A stretch of 47,222 nt of DNA from Scleroderma bovista (GCA_037178675.1 JAYMGJ010000332.1:1-47222), one strand, 5' to 3'. Counted from the stretch's first letter, positions 1-11,980 are shown. Numbers and translations are program-made. Notes: generated by a model not told the origin, from the sequence alone.

Positions 1-359
1 TAGAGAAATGATCAGATACAAGATATATCAGATAAACAGCAATATAGGAGCTTTAGGCCAGCACTGGGTGACCTACAAGTCCAAAGACAAAGATAGAGCT
101 TATAGACAAAGAGGGAGAGTGAATGTGGTCACTTTATTGAGGGGGAAGCAGACACTTCCTTGCAGCCTTTGGCTGCTGGTTTATATACAGGAGGGGCTGT
201 GGCCCTGTAAGCACAAATGACTAAGTGCTTGGTAAGAGATTGGTAAGAAATTGGTAAGGGATTGATAAGCAGTGTAATCAGGCTGAGTCATCGATGGGGA
301 GAGCCTGAACAAGCTGCTGAGCCAAGGGAAAGAGCAAAAACATAGGTAAAAAGGGGTGC
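1..359. repeat. Decayed repeat sequence with an ATTGGTAAG motif
   Basis: No gene is visible. A short motif, ATTGGTAAG, recurs three to four times around 230-270. It reappears near 2525-2555 on the other side of the two solo LTRs, next to a shared GATAAGCAG string. This suggests that the LTRs landed inside one older repeat. The stretch around 130-190 (TTTATTGAGG followed by a TATATACAGG string) resembles LTR-type regulatory sequence, but no ends could be defined. Family unknown. Confidence 0.35.
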
Positions 360-1713
360 TGTCATATCCATACTTTTCCCAGTTGCAACTCCGGTCTAAC
401 CCTGGCCCGCCTGACCTCTCCTTAGGCATAGACGCAACTCCGGATCTAGTCTGGCCATCTCCAGCCTCATAGCTGCACTCCAGCTCAACTCCGGTCACTA
501 CTTCCATCTCCGCCTCAGGACTAAACCCCTGTCTTCCTACAGACAGATCCGCGGTCTAACTCCTCCATGTCAGACCTGTACCTATCATTAGTCGCTACTC
601 CGGTTTCAGTCCGGCCACTCCCCTTGTCTGACCTGCGACCTAGCCCAACTCCGGCTGGTACATCCAACTCCGGCTCAGGTCTGCTCCTGTTCCACTCCGC
701 TTCCCCTGATAGGTCCACCAATGGCCTTGGACATTTCCATGTCCAACTCCGGACCTTCCTCCGGCTACTCTGCCCTTCCTCCACCTGTGCACTCCCTCTG
801 CTCTTGCACTTCCTCCGGTCCCACCTCCTCCGGTCCCACTTCCTCCGGTCCCACTTCCTCCGGTCCCACTTCCTCCGGTCCCACCTCCTCCGGTCCCACT
901 TCCTCTGGTCCCACTTCCTCTGGTCTCACTTCCTCCGATCCTGGACATCGCTCCGGACTTAACATTAGTTAAGTCCACCTCCAACCCTTACTTGTCCTTT
1001 TCCGACCTAGTTCCCTTTACCTACTTGTCCCTGCATCTGCTCCGTCGTCCCTGTAATCCTAGTTCCCCGTTTCTGCTTCCGCTCCGGTTTATTTTCCTGT
1101 CCCTGCTTTGTTTTCTTGTACCTGGTTTATTTTCCTGTCTGCTTCTGCTCCATCCCTTGTCCCGACTAAGGTGTTTACTTGTCACCATATATACTCACCT
1201 CTAGTCTCATTACTATAACTACTATACTCCGGCCTAGTAGTTTCCTTAGATCAAATCTCAACTAAGATACTCCCCACTCTGTACTACCCACTATGCTCTC
1301 CTAATCCATCTGTTCACCTGAACTCCTGAACTCCGGCCAACTCCGGCCTCTGTCCTATCTCATCCCCTTGGTCCAATGTCTGATCCTAGCAAGTCTCCTA
1401 CTTGCACGAGGGCAAAAGCCACCTCTGTCCCAGACTCGATGCTAGACCTCTCAGGACTTATCCCACCTCTGGGATGTCCTTTGCTCTGGACAAGCTGTGC
1501 TCAACTCCGGACCACTTTCCTGTGGTCCGGACTTACTCCACAAAAACCCGGACTTACTCCCTGTGCTTCTCTAGTGCCCGGACTTCGTTCGTTTGACCCA
1601 GACTTGACTCTCCACACTAACTAGCACCTACTAGTGTCTGGACTTACCTCCTCATTAGTTCCCTGCACCTCTGGACCACCTAGTAAGATCATTGAGGAGA
1701 ACCAGTCTTGACA
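360..1713 (+). mobile_element. Solo LTR, family A (1354 bp)
   Basis: The segment begins TGTCATATCC and ends CAGTCTTGACA, so it has the TGTCA...TGACA ends typical of LTR retrotransposons. The 5 bp before it (355-359, GGTGC) are repeated exactly after it (1714-1718), which is a target-site duplication. No primer-binding site, gag or pol sequence adjoins it, so it is a solo LTR left by LTR-LTR recombination. It is rich in the string AACTCCGG and contains a TATA-like CCATATATACTC at about 1185. A second copy lies in inverted orientation at 11981-13161. Strand is arbitrary, because transcription direction cannot be fixed without the internal region. Confidence 0.8.
807..941. repeat. 15-bp tandem repeat inside LTR-A (9 units)
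   Basis: Nine consecutive 15-bp units of consensus CACTTCCTCCGGTCC run without gaps; a few units have T for C changes. The homologous place in the inverted LTR copy (about 12651-12695) has only about three units, so copy number varies between copies. Open reading frames across this stretch on both strands (Ser/Gly/Pro/Thr repeats) are products of the repeat, not genes. Confidence 0.9.
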
Positions 1714-1755
1714 GGTGCATAACCAAGAATATGGAAAAAATCATTGCATGGGGCC

Positions 1756-2390
1756 TGTTACGACCATGTCCAACTCCGGATCATATCCGGTTACTCTGGT
1801 CACATCGCAGTCCTACAGCTCAACTCCGGTCGTTCTCAGTTACTCCGGTCAACGGTCGCGCAGATAACCTTCTGCTAACTACAACCCTTGGTCTAGCCCG
1901 CATACAGTCTTTACCACACTTGGCCGTCTACCCTGCCTTGACGTGAGTTCTCCGTGAACTCGTTATATCTCATACCTTGTAGTATTTTCACCGGACCTGT
2001 TTTATTTTCATCGGACCTGACTTTATTTTCGTCGGACCTGGTCTATCCCTTACTCCGGTCGTCCTTTGTCCGCCATTAGGCTGTTTACTTGTCACCGTAT
2101 ATACTCGTCCCTAGTTTGCACTTAGTATAAGTACTCTGTAGATTATCCTGTACTCCTCAGTCTGAAATCAACATAAGTCACTACTCCTGTTCTCGTCCAT
2201 CTCCGTCTCCGTCTCCTTCCCTTGACTGGAACCTACGCAAGGGGTCAACGCTCGTTGTCCTTAGTCGTTGAACCCAATCGGTCACCAACTCCGGCCGGAC
2301 TAATCTCTTGTCCAGCATCTGCCCTCCTCCTTCGTCTGCTTTCGTCCGGACTTGACTGGACCCCCTACCAGAGTAGACCCGGACTTGACA
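1756..2390 (+). mobile_element. Solo LTR, family B (635 bp)
   Basis: The segment begins TGTTACGACC and ends CGGACTTGACA. It is flanked by a perfect 5-bp duplication GGGCC (1751-1755 and 2391-2395). It shares a core with LTR-A: the GTTTACTTGTCACC string followed by a TATATACTC box, and the AACTCCGG motif. The two are therefore probably divergent subfamilies of one retrotransposon lineage. No internal coding sequence adjoins it. An inverted copy is at 11061-11699. Only 32 bp separate its target duplication from that of LTR-A. Confidence 0.78.
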
Positions 2391-3077
2391 GGGCCCAAAA
2401 GAGAGGGGGGGAAAGCATGGGATGAGTAGATCGAAGCTAAATGAGCATATGCGATGACATAATGCATATGAATCACAGGGGCATGAGTCATGAATTGATA
2501 AGCAGCATGATAAGCATGATTTGAAGGATGATTGGTAAGTGATTGGTAAGGGGAGTAATGGGGATTAGTAATGCCAAGAGGGGATGAATAATGCGCAGCA
2601 GAGTGAGCATCAGCAATTTGATGAACGTCTGGAGACTCTGGACCAGATAGCCCCAGGGGCCCCAGGAACTTCAGACACAACAGACATTTGTCTGGGATCA
2701 GGCAGGTCCCTTTCTGGGCCAGACATAGTTTTCTGTGTCTGACCTGTTCACAGGTGATTCAGACTCACCCAGACAAGCATCAGAATCTTAACCAGACATC
2801 TCACAGACACAAACCATCCAAGCTTCCACACTTGTCAGACATTGTTACAGGCTGAAGTATCAGGTCATCAGAACCAATCAGACGTATATAGGAAACAATT
2901 GTTCTATAATTCAGGACCACAGCATCAGTATATTAAGTACTGTAGTTTGCTGCACATTCTTGAACTAGAGGCTACTCATGACTTTGTATATGGTGGCAAA
3001 AGGTTGGATGAAAGAACTACGAATAAATCACGATCACTGTTCTTCATCCACCTGCCAACGATGTCATTAGTTAACAA

Positions 3078-5270
3078 TCAGAGTGTGAGAAATGTCAGGC
3101 AAACCTCAGATTCAATGTCAGATGAAACCATAATTTGGGCACACTCGTCTTGCTGTGGAGTGACCTCAATGCCTATGACCGGTGCAATGGCATGACGATG
3201 GTGTGCAGTACAGTACTTCTGCGCTTCATCAATGATCTGATAATATTTCTTCTCGCCCACTTTCCTGACAGATGCAGTGTAGAATAGGGTCTGTGTAGCC
3301 CAGTTCGTGTCTGAGAAGGTCAAGTCCGACTTTTTAGATGGTACTTCCTTATGCCCAGTTCGATACATATGCAGCACCCACTTGACCTAGAGAGGTGCAT
3401 CAGTACTTGTGCCTTCATGGTGCAGCCCAGTATTTAGTAGTAACCATACCACCGTGACTGCTAGGACGAGCGCTCCACAAGGAACGTCATCCGAGAATCC
3501 AGTATAGAGTTACGGGATAGCTTCAATTGAAGCAAGACAGGTGAGATGGCTTGCAAATGTCTGCAAGATGAGAGGCAAGAGGAAGGATCCCGACATCTGG
3601 AATAAGGTGATGTGAGAGGATCAGGGCATTCTTACATTTCACAGGCCCTAATGCAAATTCAACATACTCTTTACGGGCCTCAGGATCATTGTACTTTGCA
3701 TCCGAGGCCCAGTGAGCCTCCAGTGCCTCTAACGCAACTTTGCTGATGATCGTGCACCATTCATAAACTCTCTGAATTGACTGTAATCAAGTAATAGAGC
3801 ATTAGTGCACAGGGTTGAACACCAAAAAAAAACACTGACAAGACAGTAGATGGAATCTGTTTCATTGGAGATGGTGTGTGGCCAGTCTTTCATAATGCCA
3901 TTCCATATCATCTGGATAGGACCTATGAGTCCATCAGTGACCCAGGGATTATCAAAAGCACCAACGTATTTTCACAATACAGGCAAAAAGTATGCCATAT
4001 AAAAAGAGCGAGCCCCCGCAGGTAGATTGTTATTGGAAGGCGGGGGTCGTGCTTTATTTGATGCCATCACCGCATTGCCAAGCAATTACTGCAGAATGTT
4101 GAAGGCACTGTTGGGGGGCATTATGAATTACCTGCACAGTGGGAGTGCCAGGCTATGATGGAGCAGGGTTGTCAGTAAATATTGAATGGTCAAAGTACAG
4201 CAGTAAATTCCAGCCATACCGTCCATCTAGATAGTTTGCCCTTGATACCTGCGCTAGTATTGTTGATAGGCATTGTGGGGGTGCTAGACGAAAGCTCGAT
4301 ATGATCATCTTCATCACTTGGCAAGCCTCCGAAGCTAGAAGGTGCTGGAAGTATAGGCGTGCTGTGATACATGAGACCTGCAGATGGAATAGCCTCAAAA
4401 CCAAGACCAGCTCCAGGTGTGACACTGAATTCCCAGGTTGACTTGGATGCCTTGGATTTTTTCTGTTGGAAGTCGGCTCTCAGACCACTTGTTGCATGAT
4501 TGAAAAGCGTGGGCTTGGTAGTTCCAATGGCCCCTAAGTTTGGCCTCTTGAAAGTTAGGCTCCACTCGCATTCAGTTTGATAGACAGGCAGAATCAACAA
4601 GATGACTTACCCTGGTCCATCCAAGGTGCCCTCACAGGCACGCTTTCCTCCAGAACTTACAGCAGTTGGGATGGGAGCACAGCTGCCATGTGCTTGAGTA
4701 ATCGCATCTCATGTTGCCTTCGTGGCCTTCAGACCTCTTTTGGTATATATAGCTTCATCGCTATCTGGGCGCCTATCATCCAAACTCTCTTTGTTCTGTT
4801 CACTTTCCACACCTTCATCTGGCTCAAACTTGGATCCACTTGGGGTTGAGACCCCATCTATTTCCAGATGTCTAGGTGAGAAATTTGTGGTCGTTTTACT
4901 AACCAGCTCACTCACCTTGCAGCCGTGTTGTGCCATCCTCATTTCCTGGGTCTTGAGCCATGTTCACCACTTCTTGGCTCAGTGGGTCTTCGTTTGGCCA
5001 AGTTGCCTTCCTTAACAACACTGTGGTAGGTCTCTTGAATTGTTGTGCTTGGTTTGATGCCCTGACTACCAGACTGACCTTGACTGCGGCAGCCCATTGA
5101 ATGCCTTCTTGGATCTCAGCAACCTTTTGGATATTAATTGCAATCTTTGCAGCCTTCTCGGCTTGTACCATTTCTGTGGGTTGGCGCGGTAGAGGTAAGT
5201 CAGGACATCCTGGATGGGCTTTTTTATTTGACGCGTGCGTGCCAATAGATGACCTTTGCTGGCTGGCCAT
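3078..5270 (-). pseudogene. Plavaka-element accessory protein, degenerate
   Basis: This is the gene divergent from the transposase. The start at 5270 gives a protein opening MASQQRSSIGTHASNKKAHP, followed by a Lys/Ala-rich coiled stretch (EMVQAEKAAKIAIN). A low-complexity Ser/Pro region follows around 4200-4900. Conserved C-terminal blocks come next: GARSFYMAYFLPVL then KYVGAFDNPWVTDG near 3930-4020, YEWCTIISKVALEALEAHWA near 3700-3770, and SDTNWATQTLFYTASVRKVG near 3250-3330. From family knowledge, proteins with this domain order accompany Plavaka transposases in many agaricomycetes; their function is unknown. An in-frame TGA (3972-3974) separates two conserved blocks, and the frame is also lost near 3480-3560, so it is probably dead. 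Exon limits are uncertain. Confidence 0.6.
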
Positions 5271-5415
5271 GTGGGCTGGAGGGCAGTACAAAGGGAGTTG
5301 CAAGGTGGGTGTCGCTTTTTTTTTCCTCAGCCACCAATTTTTAAAACTGCACAGTTATATTTGACATTTGACATGACACCTCTCAGTTCAGCTCCGTCCG
5401 AGAAACACCATCTTC

Positions 5416-8400
5416 ATGCCCCGCCGACAACCAAACCGCCCATTCAACCACCAAGTCTACGTCTGTGGTGTTGAAGGCTGCAGAAAGGCATGCACAACAC
5501 GAGGTGGGCTGAAACAGCACACACTACGTGTGCACCAGCCTTCACACCGCCTTTGCCAGCCTTTCAACTATGCTGAAGAAGGCCTGCCATTTGATTACAG
5601 TGGTTTTGACAACATGCAAGCAGCTGAGGACTTCGAAGGTGCGCAACACCCTGGTGCACAAAAAGTGATGCGCCACCCTATACTTGATGGTACAAGTCCT
5701 TTAAGTTCCCTGATTGTATGTACTAACCATGAAACCCTCTGCAGGGGCTCCATGTGATCACAATGGACGATTTCTTCCACCAAACTCACCACTGCCACCA
5801 AAACAGGAACCCCTGCCCAATGCTTATGCTCCATTTGAGAGCAGGGGCATATTTCAACTGGCTGAATTCCTGTATCATCGCGAACAGATGTCAGCAGCCA
5901 AGATCAATGAACTTCTCTCCATCATGGTGTCAATTTACGACACAGACCCACCATTTTGATCACATAAGGACCTGTATGCGACAATTGATGCAATACCTCA
6001 CAGCGATGCACCTTGGCAGTCATTCGCTGTCTTGTATTCAGGACCCTTGCCTGAGTCCTTGCCTTCTTGGATGACCGCTGAGTACGACATATGGTTTCAG
6101 GATCCAAAGGTGGTTCTTGAGCACCAGCTGGCCAACACAGACTTCAATGGTGAGATTGATTATGCGGCAAAGGTTGTTGTGGACGAGTATTGGCGGCGTG
6201 AAGTATGTGATTTGATGTCTGGGCAGTGGGCATTCAACCAATCAGTGAGTTTACTATCTTCAGACTGCACTATTCTACTTATTTATGTGATATTCCGATC
6301 CCAGGAAATCATTGCAGAAGATCCAGACACACATGGTGCAATGTTCATCCTGGTGGTTCTCGGCAGTGATAAGACCACCGTGTCAGTGGGGACAGGTCAC
6401 ACTGAGTATTATCCCCTTTATATCTCCCTTGGAAATGTACACAACAATGTCCGGCAAGCGCATCATGATGTGGTCTCAATTCTGGCATTTCTCGCTATCC
6501 CAAAAAGTATATTTTAACCATGGTGTGCTATCTTTCTAACAATGCTGACCGAGTCTGTGGATATAGCTGATGAGGCGCATAAAAATGATGTGGGGTTCCG
6601 ACATTTTCACTGCCAGCTGTTCCATTCATCTATTGCTGCAATTTTGGAGTCACTAAAGCCATTCATGACAAAGCCGACAGTTGCCTTATGTCCAGATGGA
6701 CATTATTGTCATGTGATCTGTGGACTTGGCCCATATATCGCAGATTACCCCAAGCAGGTCTTGCTGGCTTGTGTGGTCCAGGGATGGTGTCCACGGTAAG
6801 TACATGGTTCATGCTTCTATTCTACTAACTAATATTGTTGCCACTGGCTAGATGCACGGCACGCAACAATAACCTAGATGGCATGGGCAGCCATCATTCT
6901 AAAGAACTTCGAGATGTGCTCATTGATGTTCTGGAGCCACAAGTACTATGGGATGAATATGGTATTGTCTATGATGTTGTGGTATGTGTTTGTCCCGGTG
7001 TTTTATTCTCCATGTGTGGTTGACTTAGACATTTCATAGCCATTCACCTCATACTTTCCCCATGCCAACATACATGAACTAATTGCCCCTGACCTTCTTC
7101 ACCAATTAATCAAAGGGACCTTTAAAGACCATCTGGTGACTTGGGTCCACGAGTATTTGGAGCATGAGCATGGCAAGCAACCTGCAGGAAAAATCATTGC
7201 AGACATTGACCACAGGTAGGTCATGTCTCATTCTATGACAGTAAGCCTTTCCGATGCCACTGATCATTATATATGTTTAGGATTGCAGCTGTCCCTTCGT
7301 TCTCTGCTTTGTGGCGGTTTCCTGAAGGTCGTGGGTTCAAACAATGGACAGGAGACGACTCCAAGGCACTAATGAAGGTAAGTACTACTCTTGTGTTGTC
7401 TACTTGAACACAGTCCTTATATGTTTGTGGATTGTAAGGTATACTTGCCAGCAATAGCTGGCCATGTGCCCCCAGGAATGGTACACGCTCTGAGTGCTTT
7501 CCTGGAATTTTGCTACTTGGTCCAGCACTCGGTTATCAATGAAGAAACACTCGAAGCTATCAGCACAGCAGTTGACCGTTTCCACCATGAACGCACCATC
7601 TTCCAGACCACAGGCGTGCGTGCACATTTTTCCCTACCACGTCAGCATGCCATGGTTCATTATCGTGAACTTATTGAGCTGTTTGGCGTGCCAAATGGTC
7701 TGTGCTCATCTATTACAGAGTCAAAGCATATCTGTGCAGTGAAAGAACCCTGGCGTCACTCGAATAAGTTTGATGCCCTTGGGCAAATGCTTGTAACCAA
7801 CCAACGCCTTGACAAGCCTGCAGGCGCACATCAACATTTCACCGAATGTAACATACACTGCAAGCATTTCTCAATGTTTCATGACAAAACATTGTAAAAA
7901 AAATAGAAGAAAGAGATACTCTTTTATTTATAATGTTTTTTAGCAAGAAAAACAAATATCATACAGCATTATTCTTGTCATTTTTGTGTGAAGATATGAT
8001 TTGAGATCATTTCTTATGTTGAGACTATAAAAATTTAACCTTTTTCTTCTGCCTGTCCCTTGGACAACAAATAAAGAAAAGACAATGTAACTTTTCTCAC
8101 AGAAAACATTTTCAATTTTCTGCATTGAAAAATTGAATCAAAAGATACTCTATTTCACAAGAATACATGTTTAGGAAATATGCTATATATTTTTGGTCAT
8201 AACACTCTAGCCAGCCAATCAGCATCCAGGAACAATCATGTTTCTTGAAGACAAAATTATTGTTTTCTCTCAACATGTTTTTAACAATAATATGATGTCT
8301 TATTTCTAATAAAACATACTGAAATACTTGCTATGAGAAAAGTTACATTGTCTTTTCATTATTTGTTTTGCAAGGAACAGGCAGAAGAAAGAGGTTAAAT

Positions 8401-9414
8401 CTTTCATGGTCCTAACATAAGAAATGATCTCAAATCATGTCTTGGCAAAAGAAAGACAAAAAAGATTTCATATGATATTTGTCTTTTTTGTTTAACAAAA
8501 TTGTAAATAAGAGAGTATCTCTTTCTTCTATTTTTTACAATGTTTTGTCATGAAACATTGAGAAATGCTTGCAGTGATACTTGACGGCCCACTTCTCCCA
8601 GTTGGGAAGCTATACAATTGGACTTGAATGACAATGAAGATGGAGCAGTGGATGATGACCCATCCACGTATATTGTTACACTTGCATCTCGCCCAGGTAT
8701 GTTACTTATACTTTGATACTGGTTTATTGACTCGGACCCTGCATTTTCAGTGTATCGTGCATCTGGGATGGTCTCACACGTGGAAGATGGTTTGGGTTTG
8801 CCAAAGTTGCAAGAAGAAATCTGATGATTTCTCTATGACCAACTGTATCCATATGCAGATATTCCTGGTGATTGTGTCAACCTGCACATCTGCCTGGACT
8901 TTCAAGGCAAAGTCAATGTGTTTAACTCAGCCAAAGCAATGTTTTTTGCACCCAGTGACCAGTTGGGTGTAGGAGGAATGCGCCATGAAATAATCTGTGC
9001 AACACCCTCTTGGCGAGGGGGACCTGGACGCTATGACTGCATGTATGTGGCTAAGGGAGGGGTGGATACAGATGGGTTTCGGAGCCTGTTGGTGGCAAGG
9101 GTGCACCTATTCTTTTCTTGTGCTTATAATGGCCATGATTACTCGTGTGCCTTGGTTGATTGGTTTCTCCCTGTGGCCAGTGAAGTGTGCAAGCTCACAG
9201 GCATGTGGATGGTGGCCCCAGAGATAGATAACCAAGGTCGGTGTGTGCAATCGGTCATTCTCTTGATTCCATTGTATGGAGTGCACACCTTATCACAGTT
9301 TATGGAAATGATGTTGTCCCTATTGATCTTCATTTCTCCGAGACATTAGATGCATTTAAAGCTTACTATGTCAATAAGTACATTGACCATCATGCACATG
9401 CACTTGTATTTTAG
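5416..9414 (+). pseudogene. Plavaka transposase, disrupted
   Basis: A start at 5416 opens with MPRRQPNRPF and a C2H2 zinc finger (CGVEGCRKACTTRGGLKQH, continuing to TLRVH). The conserved Plavaka core follows across about ten short-intron exons: WFQDPKVVLEHQLANTDFNG, LGSDKTTVSVGTGHTEYYPL, GLGPYIADYPKQVLLACVVQ, ELIAPDLLHQLIKGTFKDHL, NGLCSSITESKHICAV, and the C-terminal PSWRGGPGRYDCMYV block ending KYIDHHAHALVF. The SDKT Asp, PDLLHQ Asp and TESKH Glu are likely catalytic acids of the RNase H-like fold (inference). Damage includes an in-frame TGA at 5957-5959, a MITE in an exon at 7856-8576, a frame change near 8625, TGA-TGA at 8822-8827 (before FLYDQLYPY) and a frame change near 9260. It cannot make a full transposase. 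Confidence 0.85.
7856..8576. mobile_element. 721-bp CACTG-ended MITE inside the Plavaka transposase
   Basis: The two ends are long inverted repeats. The left starts CACTGCAAGCATTTCTCAAT and the right is its reverse complement ending ATTGAGAAATGCTTGCAGTG. Homology continues inward for well over 60 bp, with small indels. The 3-bp string ATA lies on both outer sides (7853-7855 and 8577-8579). CACTG termini with a 3-bp duplication fit a non-autonomous CACTA element. The interior is AT-rich with no credible gene. Removing it rejoins the conserved transposase reading frame (...FTECN to ILDGPLLP), which confirms both boundaries. Confidence 0.85.
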
Positions 9415-9614
9415 TAGTCTGAAAATCTATCTGGCGGGTGTCTGATAGTATCTGTCATGAGTATGTAAGGACATCTGGTTGAAAGATATGAAAGGTGTCT
9501 GGAAGTTCTGTCCCCAGTGTGTAGTCTGAAACCAGTCACAGCCCAGACAATCCCAGGGACCCAGGACATTCAGATGAAACCCAGATGCTCCAGATGTTCA
9601 TCAAATTGCTGATG

Positions 9615-11060
9615 AGTCAGAGTGAGCCAGAGTGACTCTGTGTGACTCAGACAGAAGGGAAGCACAACCTGTGATTGATTGAACTTTAGATCTCTAGAGA
9701 TGAGCTTCTGAAGCAGTGCCACTGATGGGAGTGGCTGGGGGATAATAAAAGAATTGATCTGACCAGAGTAGTGTCAGGGGGCCTGGAATGACAAGTAGAG
9801 TCACAGCTGGTCACAGAGTGTCACAAATCCCTTGGATTGAGCTTCTGTAGAGCAAAAATGCGAAATTTGGTGCTCCCAAAGAGCAGTCTTCCCTTGAGCA
9901 GTAAGAGGAAGGTTTTGAACTCTATTAGGGCTCCTAAGAACAGTTCTAGAGCACTGTTTCATTTGTGTTTGTTGCGGGAAAGCAGGAAAGTGAAATGTGA
10001 ATAGCGGATTTGATGTGTCCAGGGAAGCAAGATGAATGATGAAGGAATATGGATGTGACAGGACTCTGGGATGAAAGGACCATATGCAGAGGACTCAGGA
10101 GACACAGAGACGATCAGGTATGAATTTTCAAGTCTAACGATAGACTTGAGACAACCAAAGTATGTGCGTGACACAGGACTGACGAGGAGAATGTGCTGAC
10201 TGAGAACGAGAGGGACTGAGGGAGCAGGCTGGGAAGATATGTACCAGACAGTACACAGGAGCTCAGGGAGAGGCTGTCCCAAGAGCAGGACATAGTTGAG
10301 GTCTGCTGCAATAGTGGAGAAATGTTCCAGAGAAAATGTGGACTCCATAGTGAGTGATGAAGTGGGTGTCTGGATTGTGGGTGGAATATCTCCGTGGGAA
10401 ATAAATGGATTTATGTCAAAACTTGACAGGAAGATAGACCACGGTCTAGGCTCCATGATGTTATGGTCACATGATTGATAGCTTCAAAAACGGCAGAGCT
10501 ATTCAAAATATCGGAATGCTGGCACTGGGTGCCTAAATTTGACATTTGGGTACTAAAAATGATTCTTCCTTTTCTCCTTCATCTCTCTATTGTTTCTTCT
10601 GCTTCTTTGGTTGTTCTGGTATGGGAGTTGGACTGCAGAAGGTTGCATTCCTCTCTCATACTGAAATGATCATCATTCCTTGGATTCTTTCTGCTTCTTG
10701 GCGGTTCTCGTGCAATAGATGACTGTCAGTGTTGGCATTCATCTCTTGCATCAGAATAGTCATTCATGTGTGATAGATGGCTATTACGAGCTTGTACTCA
10801 TCCTTCACATAAGGATAGTCTTGACTTTGCATGATATGGATAGCGAGGGCTGTCTGTATCCCTCAAGTCAGAACAATCTTTCAACAGATCTTGGGTGTGT
10901 TCTTCGCATTAATTTCATCAGCTAACTTTCTCCATGTCCACAGTACCAAACACGTTTGGTGCGTGACAGTGAGAGCACATAGTCATGGTCATAAGGGATA
11001 GAAACTAGTTTGCATATGAGATTGGGATAGTGAACCCACACAAGTGTGAGTCTGAAATAC
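9615..11060. other. Non-coding interval between Plavaka and LTR-B'
   Basis: I see no recognisable gene here. A 165-codon open frame on the minus strand (9959-10456) resembles no family I know and has no visible splice context, so it is not annotated as a gene. Around 10,560-10,870 there are loosely repeated units containing CATTCATCTCTTGCATCAGA- and TTCTTCTGCTTCTTGG-like strings, suggesting decayed tandem repeats. Confidence 0.4.
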
Positions 11061-11699
11061 TGTCAAGTCTGGGTCTACTCTGGTAAGAGGTCCAATCAAG
11101 TCCAGATGGAAACAGACAAAGGAAGAGAGCAGAGGGCTGGACAAGGGATTAGTCCGGCCGGAGTTGGTGACCATTCGGATTCAATGACTAAGGATAATGA
11201 GTGTTGGTCCCTTGCATAGGTTCCAGTCAAGAGGAGTTGGAGACCAAGACCAAGACAGACAAGAACTGGAGTAGAGACTATGGTTGATTTCAGACTGAAA
11301 TGTACAAGGTAAACTAGAGGGTACTTATACTAAGTAGAAACTAGGGTTGAGTACATACGGTGACAAGTAAACAACCTAATAGCGGACAAGAGATGACCGG
11401 AGTTAGGACTAGATCAGGTCCGGTGAAAATAAAGTCAGGTCCAATGAAAATACACTAGGTCCAATGGAAATGATACAAGGTAGGAGATATATCAAGTACA
11501 TGGAGAACTCACGTCAAGACAGGGTAGACGGGCAAGTGTGGTAAGGACTGGATGCGGGCTAGACCAAGGGTCATAGTTAGCAGAAGGTTATCTGTGCAAC
11601 CACAACCAGAGTAAATGATGAGCGACCAGAGTTGAGCTGTAGGGCTGCGATGCGACCGGAGTAACCGGATAAGATCCAGAGTTGGACATGGTCGTAACA
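11061..11699 (-). mobile_element. Solo LTR, family B, inverted copy (639 bp)
   Basis: This is the reverse complement of the 1756-2390 LTR, from TGTCAAGTCTGG at the left to GGTCGTAACA at the right, with scattered substitutions. The flanking 5-mers (AATAC before, GTCAG after) do not match. One flank has therefore been replaced, or this LTR derives from recombination between two elements. No adjoining retrotransposon genes are visible. Confidence 0.65.
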
Positions 11700-11883
11700 G
11701 TCAGGCCTGTTGAGGAAAAAATTGTCAAGCATTGCAAAACTGGGACTGGCTGACATTGTATATACATTGCAGAACTGGGTCAGGCCTGTTGAGAAAAAAG
11801 TTGACAAGTACTGCAAAACTGGGTCAGGCCTGTTGAGCAAAAAAGTTGTCAACCATTGCAAAACTGGGTGAGATCAAAAATTG
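11700..11883. repeat. Short tandem repeat with a TCAGGCCTGTTGAG core
   Basis: Three units begin TCAGGCCTGTTGAG at about 11701, 11780 and 11824. Each continues with an A-run, TTGNCAAG and TGCAAAACTGGG. The first unit carries an extra insert of about 35 bp. The array lies between LTR-B' and the satellite that LTR-A' interrupts. No coding potential. Confidence 0.7.
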
Positions 11884-11884
11884 A

Positions 11885-11980
11885 TAAACATTGCAGAACT
11901 AAATTACTGTGCTGACTACCAAAAATGTGGACTATTGATTAGGCAATATTGTATACTGTTGGTGTGATAGTGTTGATTAC
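11885..11980. repeat. Satellite segment left of LTR-A'
   Basis: This short piece contains ACCAAAAATGTGGACTATTG and matches the dimeric satellite at 13162-13491. It ends in ATTAC immediately before the TGTCAAG terminus of LTR-A', so it is the left part of a satellite array split by that insertion. Confidence 0.7.

Larger units (their letters stand above)
2608..9614. mobile_element. Plavaka-type (CACTA-like) DNA transposon, decayed
   Basis: A 25-bp terminal inverted repeat with one mismatch bounds the element. The left copy starts CATCAGCAATTTGATGAAC (2608-2632) and the right copy ends GTTCATCAAATTGCTGATG (9590-9614). Just inside both ends are many CAGAC/CCAGA motifs (2640-2830 and 9420-9590), as expected of subterminal transposase-binding repeats. 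Between them lie the Plavaka transposase gene (+) and a divergent accessory gene (-) that share a start region of about 145 bp. Several stops and frameshifts and an inserted MITE show the element is inactive. A target duplication is not clear: CAGAGTGAG abuts the left end and also lies 3 bp beyond the right end. Confidence 0.75.

Noticed and set aside
567..984. Overlapping Ser/Gly/Pro/Thr-repeat reading frames on both strands
   Set aside because: They arise from the 15-bp tandem repeat in the LTR, which is open in several frames because 15 is divisible by three.
9959..10456. 165-residue minus-strand frame
   Set aside because: No recognisable motif, no introns and no partner; kept only as a note because chance frames of this length occur.
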